Assembly: GCA_018343915.1 (NCBI GenBank)
Contig: JABRWF010000001.1
Coordinates: 1,426,001-1,490,000, forward strand
Direction of reading: 5' to 3'
Length of the DNA stretch: 64,000 nucleotides
Origin: Agroathelia rolfsii
Lineage: Eukaryota > Basidiomycota > Agaricomycetes > Amylocorticiales > Amylocorticiaceae
The position numbers and the translations under genes were made by a program. Of the stretch, positions 13,467 through 24,631 are shown piece by piece (position 1 is the first letter of the stretch; every line of letters starts with the position of its first letter). The notes under the pieces were generated by a model that was not told the origin of the DNA, searched no databases, and worked only from the letters and a program-made list of their open reading frames with translations.

Positions 13467-14310
13467 AGAGAAACTCTTGTTCTTTATTTCTTGCTTTGCT
13501 CATATTTCGTGCCGTGTCTTGAGTTTGATTCGTTTCTTGTATCATCTCTCCCCATCGTTGGCAAGCCTTGCGATGAACTTTAATTCGATTTTTTCTCTTT
13601 TTGCCAACAACAGCGTCTTTTTCATTCACGACTAACAACACTTCTTCCTCAATTCACTTCATGACTCTCGCACAAATATTCCTCAATTGCCTGTTTCCTT
13701 TTTCTGATTTTACTCTCTTTTCCTGATATATGCATATGATCCGTGTATATTCCTGATTACTATATGGCTTCAGCATAAACCACATATTTATAGTTGCATT
13801 CCACGAACAATCCACACAAACACGGACACTGTACATCTAGTTGATGACATGTACATAGAAGTGAACAAACTATGCACACACATAGATGGATATACCATTC
13901 TCTCTCTTTTCTTTTGAACTTCCCAGAACGCTGGTATAGTAACTTACCATCATGGATCCAACCAGCTATTTCCACATGCTTTTGATCAAAACTAACAAAA
14001 AATAGCAGATTCGAGGAACTTGTTGATGATGAATGTGTTTCGAGTCGGACTATCTTAATTACATAAAGTAACAGTAGACTTCAGCTCCTGGACCGCTGAA
14101 CTTCTCGCTGAAGTAGAGCCCCTGACAGCCGATGGAGAAGTTTTTCGGGAGATTGAACCACAACTGCGGTCTGCGGACCAAATGAAAGTGAAAGCTTTCT
14201 CATACGGCATACCTATTTCAAGCCAGATTTCGGGGAAAATTCCGCCTATCGCAGCCATTGCAGCTCAATCTTCCGAAAAGGCTATCTACTGCACCCCTAC
14301 CCTTGACACC
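13467..14310. other. Intergenic and probable 5' leader of the CRN-kinase gene
   Basis: T-rich 3' flank of INCENP, then spacer. An open frame from about 14052 continues in phase into the CRN gene but has no ATG before 14182 and shows no family resemblance, so it is treated as leader sequence. Confidence 0.4.
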
Positions 14311-16798
14311 ATGGACACTGAACTCCGAATCTGGTGTTTTTTCATCACATATGAAGATGAAGACAGGACCAAAGGAGGATTGTTCCAAATCCCGATACCT
14401 TCTCAAGACACTGTTTTTACACTGAAAATGAAGAAGATCGGGCAACGTCAATCAATGCAGCCTATTGAAGCTGACAAACTCACAGTCTGGAGGTGCGAAC
14501 AACCGGCGTTGCTCACAGGTGCAGAAGATGAGCAGTTGCCAGCCATAGTCAAGCGGGTCTTCATCGACAAGCAAGTCAAGAAACTCAATGTAAGAACCAA
14601 GTTGGGCAAGCTCGACCTTGTTGAAGGCGAGATGTTGCTCGTCAAGGTGCCACAAACATCTGGTGCGGCACACCACCCAAATCACAATCATCCTTTTTCT
14701 TTTCCGCTTGAGGTGTCAGCGAACCCATCAATCGTAAAGGAAAATTCCTCGAGAAATACGGCGATGCTTTCATCCGCATTCTCCAGTTAAGTCGGTTCAC
14801 CAAGGGAGATGAGGCCTTGAACAACATACTTCAATAACCTAATAGATCTGATGACTCGGTGGCGTTTGTCGAGAAGCTTCAGACAGCGCTCGCTGAAAAG
14901 CGAAAGTTTGACGATTCTGTAATACCGTGTTTTCTTTAGTTGTATGGTCACTGACAGTTCCTGCTCAGATCCTGGAATCACTCAAGGAGGCAACTTCCTT
15001 TCGAGAAGGGTTCTATCATTTTGCCATGAAGAGCAATCGCCCTCCGGCTATAGAAATTGAAATGTTGCACATATGGAACGAGCTCAGAAAAGGGATTCAG
15101 CACTCCATATCTAATCTGGAGGTCGCCGCAAACTCGAAAATTTTCTATCCACTTTCGGAATATATAGCTTTCCGTGACCCTGACAGACTTACTTGTCACT
15201 TGTACGTCCGCGTCTTTGTTTCTTCGAATCAACCCTCATTTACATCTTTAGCGGGGCAAATCCATGGCCCTGGAAGCTGATATTACAAGTTTACAAGGAT
15301 GGAATGGGCGGAGACGCATATTCTTACGGGCCTGTGAGCGACATATCGGGGTGGAAGTACAACTTTCCTCGCTTCTTGGGTGAAGTCTTTTCGAAAGGTG
15401 GTCACGACGATCACGCCCGCTTGTTTGTCCAGGGTGCGAGTTGTGTAAGGCTTGCTAACCTTCTATTACGAGAGCAAGGGAAGCCTGCAGAATTTGTCCT
15501 TCCGCTCATTTATATCGACCAAGATTTCAGCGTCTCTCGTTATCTCTTCTTCCAAACTGGGCAGGTGCGTTGGACTGGTTCCTCACGCACTCTAAACTCA
15601 CGGGTTCTGTGCAGGCGGAAGGACAGAAACCTGCGGCGGTTTACTACACGAAGAAGGTGTTTCGTCTCGACAGCAAAGAGGATCACTCTAGCTTCTTGTG
15701 TGAACTATACAATCTTGTTGACTGGCTCTTGGATGATCAAAACGATATCCTACTACCAAACGAGGGCCCAACGGAGTTCATGAGCTCTGTTTCCCAACAT
15801 GTCCGGCCTAGGCCAACCAGGCCAACCAAGTCAGGCACTCAACAAGAAGGAAACAATACGCAAAGTCAAGGCAGTGATAGAGCACCCATTGCTGATTTTA
15901 ATGAAGCGGGATATCAGATGGCACCCGTCAGTTTGTTCACAACATCCTGCAAGGTGCGAGCGATCAAATAGTAAAAAGATAGTCATACTAAACATGTCAC
16001 TGCAGCTGGCAGAAAATGTATATCGGCTTCGTCAGATCGGAGATATGAGCGGGAAAGCATATGTGGTCAAGCGACTCCAGCATCATTCCCATGAAGCAGA
16101 AATCCTCCAACATCTCAAGACGATTGATCATCCTTGCGAACATATCATTGAACTAATCGACATCATCAGTCCGAAGGCAGGCGTGGAGAGATGGATTGTG
16201 CTTCCTGAGCGGCAGTTGATTGCGGATCAACTATACGACATGCCAAAGGACGGTGTCTTGCGTGGGCGATTCGTGGAACTCAGTCGTGACCTAGTAAAAG
16301 GCGTCAACTTCCTTCACGAAAACGGCGTCGTGCATCTCGACATAAAGCCCGAGAATCTGGTCTACACGGAAAGCTGTCATTTGCAAATAATTGATTTTGA
16401 TGTATCGTGCGGGTCAGTGATGAAGACGAAGTGATTAGCAATCGCATTGGCACGGATGAATATATGGCACCGGAAATAGGACCAGAAGGAGGGTGGAACG
16501 GCCTGCCCACATTCTACAGTCCAATTAGGGCCGACAGGTATTCGTGTGGAGTTGTCATGATGGAGTTCGCAAAGGTGCACGAAGGGATGACGAAGGTCTT
16601 ACGGAATTTGCATTTAGGCTTATGGATGATGTTCCAGAGAAACGACCACGATTATTAGAATGGTGCCAATCCACCGTTGGAATGAAGGATGATACATTAG
16701 ATAGATCAATTCATTCGGAGGTCGAAACGTTGGTTGCTGAGGAGGCCAAGTGTCAAAAGTCCAGCGAGCCAGAACCAGACCAGCTTAAGACGACATAG
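14311..16798 (+). pseudogene. Crinkler-type effector-like protein with C-terminal protein kinase domain, frame broken twice
   Basis: Seven exons (14311-14662, 14713-14794, 14846-14918, 14969-15201, 15252-15564, 15615-15953, 16006-16798) with introns of 50-52 nt. The chosen ATG at 14311 sits in a CACCATGG context and opens the CRN ubiquitin-like header (ELRIWCFFI, then EADKLTVWRC). A middle region (about residues 125-430) contains ISGWKYNFPRFLGEVFSKGG, which resembles the restriction-endonuclease-like segment of some CRN proteins (inference). From about residue 465 a kinase domain shows VVKRLQ (Lys near 486), HLDIKPEN near 575 and DFDV near 594. The frame breaks at a GGG run (16411-16413) and an AAA run (16571-16573); each break behaves as one missing base. 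Kinase sequence resumes after each (GTDEYMAPEI; LMDDVPEKRPRLLEW). Either sequence errors or genuine decay. Confidence 0.75.
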
Positions 16799-18452
16799 AA
16801 AATAATATTCGGCTTGTCTTGTACGGTGTTGTAGTCAAACAGATGAGTAGCTACATACAAAATTTGAATATCTAGTCACATGACACATCACAGTGTCATG
16901 GATTGCATCACAACAGAAGAGGCATCTCCAGGACCCTATAGGACTGCTATCTAGCAGTGAGCTGCCAATAGCTACCACCCCCAGCCTTGCTGCATCTTCC
17001 AAGCTAACTGTGCAGGCAGCTTGTAACAATATGCAACCATGGGAACTTTTGAGAACCATAAGTATATTAGTTATAGAGTACTATATAGTTAAACCTCACT
17101 TGTTTCCTGATGAGTGGTGGGGAGCAGTAACTTAATCCGGAACATCCCATCCTTCTTTGCTCTCGAAGACATTAGCAGAGGGGCTGGCGACGGCGTCGTA
17201 ACGAATATAGATATTGGGATATATCATATGATTTATATTGTATTATTTGTATAGTACAAGACAACATGTTATACGGCGCGAGAGTCAGAGTCAGAAAAAA
17301 AAAAAGGAGGAAAAGATAGTTACAATAATGATGAGAGTTGAAAAAAAAAAAAAAGACAAAAACAACACCCAGAATATAAGAAAGGAAGAAAGAGGCAAGA
17401 GTTATGAGTAATTTAAGAGAACTTCTACTACTATATCTGTGCCAAGTAGTAATAATAATCAAAAGGGGGGGAGGCGGAGAAGAAACGAAACGACGATGAG
17501 AAAAACTTCATCCAATAAGGGGGATTCCCATCCATATTCTCATCAGTCCAGGGAAAGATGAAGAGAAAAAAACAGTCGGGGAGGGGGATGCTGGATGCTA
17601 AGGTGAGACGAGCTGGGGGAAACAGCCTCGAGGTGGGTAAAATGAAAATACGGCAAGGCCGAACACAAGAAAGATTACTACTGCTACTTACGATATTTGA
17701 GTGTAAGAGGAGGAAAAAAATGTGGATATGGATGGGAATGGGAGGGTAAGGACTAATAAAAAAAAAAGTGGGTTCTGGATATAAATTGTGAAACAAACAA
17801 AAAAATATTTGCGACTAAAGAAGCGCGGCTGGACAGGGCAAGGGCAAAAAAGGGAAGAGGATGTTCAAGTAGGGTCATCCGCCAGGAATAGGCCACCAAA
17901 ACGTCAATATAGGAACAGGAGAAGATAAGAAATAAAGGAATAGACAAGAGAGTGTGTGACGAAACGAGTGTGGGGTGATTGACATCTATCAAAAAGAAGG
18001 GAGGGAAAGGAGTGTGTGCGTTTAGGGTGAGAGCCAAGAGGGGGATGACGAAAGTGGCGGTGGCGATGATGATGATGGTTGGGATGAGAATGAGGAGTAG
18101 AGGACGATGCCGAGAGAATGAGATGAAGAATGAGAAGAAGAAGAAAGTCGAAAAAGGCTCCAGAGTGATATAATGGGATTACGATATAATGACGAAGAAC
18201 CGATGATGTGATGTATGACTTGGTGGCACGAGAAAGGCGGAGGGAGAGAAGAGTGTTATCGGGCCGGAAACACGACGGGACGGAGGTGGCAAGCGATGGA
18301 GGACGGAAAACAAAAGGCAGCGAACAGCAACCCGAAAGCAAAATGGATAAATAGCACGAAAAAGGAGGCAACGGTGCATCGACAAGCACGAAGAAAGAGT
18401 AAGAGGGTTGAAAGGCGGCGCAGAAAATAGGACAGGAAAGAAGAATCCAAGA
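16799..18452. other. Intergenic, polypurine on + strand
   Basis: No gene recognised. From about 17280 to 18450 the + strand is strongly purine-rich (A and G runs such as 17297-17307 and 17341-17354), so the minus strand is CT-rich. It may include the 3' UTR of the downstream minus-strand kinase gene. ORFs here encode only Ser/Phe/Leu/Pro low complexity and are composition artefacts. Confidence 0.5.
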
Positions 18453-21400
18453 TTAATCTTCTTCCGGCGAATGGAACGACATGGGCGAGAGCGGCGGGTA
18501 TTCCCCATCGGCAACCGCCTCGAGGTGAGCAAATCCAGGCAGCGTAGATGGCGGTGACAGCGCACTATCCGTCGACGGCGATGGCAGCGATGGCTGAAAT
18601 CCAAAGACAAAGCAAAATAAGAAAGAAAAAAAGTATCACATTAGCAATAATTCATAAGAATAACCCTATTAAAAAAGTAATAATAACTTTAAGAAACACC
18701 CACCACTTTGAAAATCGGATTAATCGCCGACTTTAAGCTCGGGCTGGGCGCATACCCAGACGACGAATAATCAAACGAGCCGCGGTGCTGCTCGGGCAGC
18801 ACCAAACTGCCGCCGGACTCGGACACGGGTGGGATGCTGATGAACGTCGGGTGCGCGGCGCGGTGGGACGAAAAGCCGCCGGTGCCGCTAGACGTGCTCC
18901 GGCGTGCGATCCACGAGGGCGAGGATGCCGCCGTGGTTGTACCGTTATGGCCGTTCCCAACCCCAGTGGCAGCGACAGCGTTACCGAGCGAGAGCATCTG
19001 CATTGGGGGCGGGGACACGCTGCCCTCGATTCTGCTAGCATGGGGGTACCCGTAGCCGTTCACACCTGGCTGCCCTTGTCCAACTGAAGAGCCATCCATC
19101 ATCGTGAACCCATTCGCGAACTGCTGCTCGAGCGACTGCGAGTGTGTCGAGGACGACGGCGCATAGTCATCAAACGACGTGCGGAGCGAGCTCGACGAGG
19201 TCATACGTCCAACCCCTCCTGCTCCCATACCACCATGCAAACTACTACCGACACCAAACCCAGCCCCGAAACTACTTCCTCCGCCGCCAAAGGTGCCGCT
19301 ACCGAACGCACGCAGGCGCATGCTGGCGGACGGCCCCGGGTCGCTGTCGACGGTGGCGAAGGAGATGCTCGAGAGCGGACCGATGCTGTGCACGTCCGAG
19401 GAGGACATCGAATGGTCGTCGTCAAACTCGCGCCGGCGTACCTTGGCAGAGCGTTGCTCGTGGACCCAGTAGTAGTCTTGTATCGGCTGTTGTTGCTGCT
19501 GCTGCGTATCCACACGCAATACAGGAGGAGCACGAAGTGTCCCATTCCTGTCCCTCCCTTGTTGTTGCTGCGTACCACCACCTGCCACCGCCACCGCCGC
19601 CGCCGCCGTCGTCGTCGTCGTTGTCACTCCTTGTTGTTGTTGCTGCTGCTGCTGGCCCGCACGCCTCTGTTCCTCAGGCCTCGTCGCCAAACTGCCCATC
19701 CATTCCAACTCATGCTTCTCCCGCTGCTGCTGCTGAATAGCCTTGCGCTTCTCCATCACGGCACGCGACTGCTCGCGCTGATTCTGAACCATCAACGCGC
19801 GCCGCTGCCGCTCAGCATACAACTGCATCTCCTCCGCCTGCTTGCGCTTCTTCTTGTCCATCGTACTCCAATCCGCCATCTGCTGTTGCTGCTGTGCCTG
19901 CGCAGCAGAGGGCGAGGGCAGTGAACGACTATCAGTGCTTCCAGACGTTGGCCGCTTAAAGTGATGATGATGATGGCCATTCCCATTCGCGCCGGGAGAC
20001 ATCTCAGCCTCGTCAAGTGTGGGCAGATGCTTATCCCCCCCGCCAAACATCCGACCGAGCGCACCACGGCGCTTGCTCATGTACGGTGGCAGGCGCAAGG
20101 ACAGCTTCGAGCTGCTCTTCGTCGTCGTCGTCGTCGTGTTCGCTGTCGTCGTGCTGTGGTTGTTGTGGTGCGTATGCGCGACCGACGGTTGTTTATGCAC
20201 GTCTTGTTGTTGCTGTTGCTGCTGCTGTTGATGATGATGATGATGATGTTCTTGCTCCTCGTAGATCTGCATCGGCACCGTCGGTTCCACATCCATAGCA
20301 TCCCCAACAGCACCCCACGCTGCTGCAGAGCTACGCTGTTCCTCGCGCACGCTATCCCCACCACCATTGACGGTGCCCAACCCAGATGCGAGCAACAACG
20401 ACGACGGGGGCGTATGCGAGCTGACCGAGCCCGCAGGGGACGCGTACATCGGATGCTGCTGATGCTGGTGCTGTTGTTGTCCTTGACCCTGAGGCGGCGG
20501 TGGCGCCAAATGCATATGACCCGCATGCCTCGGCGTAGCGGCCGAAACGATTGTCGACGCTTGCGAAGGTTTCGACGCCACCGGCACGATCTGATGCTGT
20601 TGGTGGTGCTGTTGTTGTTGTTGAAGTTGAGGTGGCACCTTGCCGTCAAGCCCAACCATCTGCGAGACGGGCACGAGGTTATGGGCCGGCATCTCGCGCA
20701 AGTACGGGTGGTCGAGGCACTGGCGCGCCGTCAAGCGCGCATCGGGGTCGTACTTGAGCAGGTCTGCGATGCAGTCGATGAGCCGTGTGGGCACGTTCTG
20801 ACCGAAGAGGTGATAGATATCCTTGGGTGGGTGCTATTCATAAATAATAATTAGCATTACCAATTCAAGGGTGATAGCCTTGGTATGATTCGGCCCAGAA
20901 CACACCTTTGGAAACGCCGTGCCGTTCTCCCTCAGGATCTCTTCCCCTCTCGGCCAGCGCCCACCACCGACAGGCCTGCCCCTTGCATCGAGCCCATACT
21001 CATCGCTCGGGTCGCCCAAGATCGCACAAATCTTGTACAGCTGGTCCTTTTCGTTCTCACCGGGGAACAACGGCCGAAGCGTGACGAGCTCGGCCATGAT
21101 CGTCCCTAGCGCCCACATATCAACCGGGTTCGAGTACTTTTTGCACCTCAATAACACCTCCGGCGCGCGGTACCACCGCGTGGAGACATAGTCCGTATAC
21201 GGCGGCTTGCTCTTCGTCTCCCTCGCGAGCCCAAAGTCAGCGAGCTTGATGACGACGACGACGTCCTTTTCCGAGGGTGGGGCTGTGCCCGCTACAGCGG
21301 CGGCGGCGTGCGCGGCTGGGCTGACGTTTACGTAGTCGTGGTGACCTGTTGTGGTGACGAGCACGTTCTCCGGCTTCATGTCGCGGTGGAAGTAGCCCGC

Positions 21401-22168
21401 GGCGTGGATGTGGTGCAGGCCGGCGACGACCTGGCGGAAGATGGAGGCGATGAGGCCACCGGCGAAGGCGCGCCGCTTGCGCGCACGAATGAGGTGCAGA
21501 AGGTTGCCCTCCATGGGCTCAAAGACAAAGTAGAGCTCCTTGGTGTCTGGGTGAAGGAAGACGTCGTATAGGGGGATAATGTTTGGATGGAAAGGTATCG
21601 AGCGCAAAGACTGGGGGTGTGATGATCACGATGATGATGATGATGATTGTGATGATAATGAGAGTGATTAGGGGGATGGGTATGTTAGTGGAGGAGGCAT
21701 AGAAGATGAATACAAGTCATAGGTGACGGACCTCGATCTCCTTGAGTTTCTTGCACTCGTCCCAACCCTCCCAGCGTTTCCTCATGCGTTTGATGGCGAC
21801 AAGGCGCATACCCTTCCATTTGGGGTTTTGGCCGGACTGCATGGGGGAGAGGGGTGTATTGGGCGGTAGTTGCCCATGCCAATCGCAGAGATAGACGGTG
21901 CCAAAGGAGCCGTCGCCGAGCTCTTTGATATGAGTATAGGAGCGTAGAGAGCCTGTGTTTTTGTAATAGAATTGTGAGCCAGGGATGAAAGACGATCGAA
22001 AGGAGAGAAAGATGAGAACAAGACAGAAAGAGAAGAAAAAGAGGCAGGCTGACTGGATGAGGATGAACCGACGACGAGGTGGTTGGCGTTGACGGAGACG
22101 GCAGGGATTCCGAGAACGGATACGGTCTGAGGCTGGTGCGAGGATGGAGCACTGGCATTTTTGGACAT
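18453..22168 (-). CDS. Ime2/MAK (RCK)-family protein kinase
   Basis: CMGC kinase related to Ime2, Ustilago Crk1 and mammalian MAK/ICK, which act in meiosis, morphogenesis and stress responses. Five exons (22069-22168, 21732-21952, 20906-21610, 18704-20833, 18453-18593) give 1098 residues. Motifs: glycine loop LGDGSFGTVYL, VAIKRM, catalytic loop HRDMKPENV, DFGLARE and the activation-loop TDY (TDYVSTRWYRAPE), which matches the dual TxY site of the family. About 25 residues (VTTTGHHDY to KDVVVV) are inserted between HRDMKPEN and DFG. The ~700-residue C-terminal tail is disordered, with poly-Gln, poly-His and poly-Thr runs. The start at 22168 (MSKNASAP) leaves a short leader before the kinase domain. 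Confidence 0.88.
19480..20620 (-). repeat. Trinucleotide-repeat coding tracts (poly-Q, poly-H, poly-T)
   Basis: Runs of CAA/CAG, CAT and ACN codons within the kinase tail, densest at about 19485-19505, 19580-19660, 20110-20250 and 20590-20630. These slippage-prone tracts also create long false ORFs in other frames. Confidence 0.7.
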
Positions 22169-23259
22169 GATACAGGATGCAAGAGCATCGCCAGCGCGGG
22201 GGAGGGGGACGGCGACGACGACGACGATGGCAGTGGTGGTGGAAGAAGAAGTAATAGTGCAGCGCGCAAAGGGAAGGACAACTGCTTCTTCATCATCATG
22301 TCTTTGGCGACGATGACCACGCATGCACCGCACTAGGGCTAGAAGTATTATCGCTACTATCAGGGTAATTCCCAGTATCATATTCACTGTAATAATAACG
22401 ATAATAATGTAGACTATATATCTCTTTCTCTCTCGAGCTGGCCAGTAGCAGCAGACCTGGCCGCTAACCATGAAAACAACAACAACAACAACAACGGCCA
22501 TCATTTCTCATCACAGACATCTCCAGCAGCCGTTAGACTGCGCATATATCAAACAGCCAGCTAATATATTAGCTACGCTCTGGAAAAGGGAGCAAGTGAG
22601 TACACTCTCGGTTATTACGGCGAGTTTCAAGACAACAAGACACAGAGCGAGAGCAAGACGGGAAAGGACTAGTGTGCGATGATGATGATGATGGAAAATC
22701 CCCGATAAATCACCTGGTATTACTATTACCAGTACATATCCTATCATTGCCCACTGCCTGCAAAGCCGTAGGCCCGGGGAAAAGCTGTTACAACAACCGG
22801 CACAGCGTCAAGTCTAGAAAATAATGCTAGTCGGCACTCTGATTCAGCTGGCCTCTTGCTATGCATTATAACCACAGTCGGCGTACACTGCATTAGACAC
22901 CCATTGGGGGCCATTAAATCAGCTTGGCGGTCTATTCATATGCGCCGTGTGCAACAATCAGCTAGTCTATACCCCATTTTAATCAATCAATCATATCATG
23001 TCCATCTATACAGCCGTCCATATACAGAATACAGAATACAATTACATGCAAATTGAAATAAAACCTCATTCATATACTATTACATCCCAAGGGTATCAAT
23101 ACTTTTTGTCTGTCTTGTCTCGTTTCCGGATTCACGACATCATCCGCATAAAGTTACAATGGATCATCGGAAAGGGAGAGAAAGAGAAATATAATATAAA
23201 AACATGTTTTGCTCTTCTTTTTTTTTTGGCCTTTCTATAACGTCCACCCGCAGCCGACC
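22169..23259. other. Intergenic
   Basis: Upstream region of the Ime2-type kinase and 3' flank of the PRPP synthetase gene. It contains short ATC/AAC repeats (for example near 22470-22500 and 22680-22695). No gene or RNA recognised. Confidence 0.45.
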
Positions 23260-24631
23260 CTAATACGGCACCTCATGGAACAACTTGGACACACTCTCGC
23301 CATAATGACTCCTCCGAATCGTCTCCGCCAACACCACGCCGATATCAATCACCTCAATCTTATCACACGCCTTCACATTCTCCGCCTGCGGCAGCGTATT
23401 CGTCACAATCAGCTTCTTCAGCGCGCTCTTCCCCACGCGCGCCAGCGCATCCCCGCTGAGAATCCCGTGCGTCACAATCGCGTGCACCTCGCGCGTACCC
23501 GCCTCGGCCAGGTGCTCCGCCGCGAGACACAGCGTGCCGCACGTGTCCGCCATGTCGTCTACGAGGATCGCGATCTTGTCCGAGACGTGCCCGACGAGCA
23601 CCATCCGCGAGACTTCGTTCGCCTTCTTCCGCTCCTTGTGGAACAGCGCAAAGTCGACACCGAGCCGGTCTGCGATCGAGGTGGCACTGTGTTTCAATTC
23701 AGATATATATATATATGCTTGAGAGACCATTCCGGGGGACTTTGTACGCACCGCTTGGCACCACCAGCATCAGGCGAGACAATGACAATTTCGTCCAAGT
23801 TAAAGTTTTGACGGATGTACTGAATTGAAGAAGGCTCTGCGTACAACTGCAGGGATAAAAAAAAAAATTCAGAGGATAATCCTGAGCATAGAAATCTGAA
23901 GATTTACACTAGAAGACAAAAAAGATTAGCAGCTAGAAACAACAAGTAAACTGTACACAATATCACTCACTTGTCCACGGGTACATCAAAGAACCCTTGA
24001 ATCTGCGAAGCGTGCAAGTCCATGGTCTATATTAAAAATAAATAAACCCTCAACAAACCCAGCCAAAATAAAACAAAACGAGCCACGCACAATGACATGA
24101 TCACACCCCGCCTTCTGCACCATATTCGCCACCAACTTGGCCGTGATCGGCGCGCGCGACTTGTCCTTCTTGTCCTGGCGCGCATACGGAAACAGGGGCA
24201 CGACGGCCGTGATCCGCCGCGCGCTCGCAATCTTGCACGCGTGGATCATGATGCACATCTCCATCAGCGACGTGTTCACGCTCCCGCTCGTGCCCGTGTT
24301 GATGATATACACATCGTCCTCCCGCACCGTCTCGCAGATCCGCACCTGCGTCTCGCCGATCCCGGACGAGCTCACTTCGGCTTTGCCGAGCGGGGTGCCG
24401 AGCCTGTGCATGTGCGGAGGTAGGGAAAAGTTATTGCACAGGAGAAAGAAATCAGTATTTCATTTTTTATTTTATAATACTCCATCAAACATACCTCCTA
24501 GCAATGATCTCTGCCAACTCAGGATGGCTAGTGCCTGTTGTGTACACACTCATTCAATAACCCCATCCTCAAAATTGAGAAAAAGAAACAAACGCACCAC
24601 TGAATATCTTGATCCCGCTTCCGCTGAGCAT
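23260..24631 (-). CDS. PRS: Ribose-phosphate pyrophosphokinase (PRPP synthetase)
   Basis: Makes PRPP from ribose 5-phosphate and ATP for nucleotide, NAD, His and Trp synthesis. Exons 24598-24631, 24495-24534, 24091-24403, 23971-24026, 23908 (1 nt), 23752-23846 and 23260-23686 give 321 residues, the usual size. Conserved blocks: [50 protein letters not shown], and the PRPP-binding loop [11 protein letters not shown]. The unusual step is between VPVD and LYAEP. The only junction that restores the near-invariant Asn reads AA, then a single T at 23908 flanked by CTAG and GTAAAT, then TTGTAC. This implies two normal-sized introns (62 and 61 nt) around a 1-nt exon. Which PRS paralogue this is cannot be decided. 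Confidence 0.93.

Noticed and set aside
16413..16438. A 26-nt intron (GTCAGT..TTAG) as an explanation of the first frame shift in the CRN-kinase gene
   Set aside because: It would fix the frame, but it is far below the ~50-nt introns of this gene, and conserved residues continue through it in the other frame.
17431..18610. Minus-strand ORFs rich in Phe, Ser, Leu and Pro
   Set aside because: They are products of CT-rich composition, with no domain, no homologous motif and no in-phase exon structure.
19142..20854. Long plus-strand ORFs rich in Arg, Leu and Val
   Set aside because: They are antisense readings of the CAG/CAT-repeat tail of the Ime2-type kinase.
23847..23976. A single intron from donor GTGGAC to the CAG at 23847-23849 in the PRPP synthetase gene
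   Set aside because: It keeps frame but deletes Val-Asp-Asn from a near-invariant motif, uses a poor donor, and gives an intron twice the usual size.
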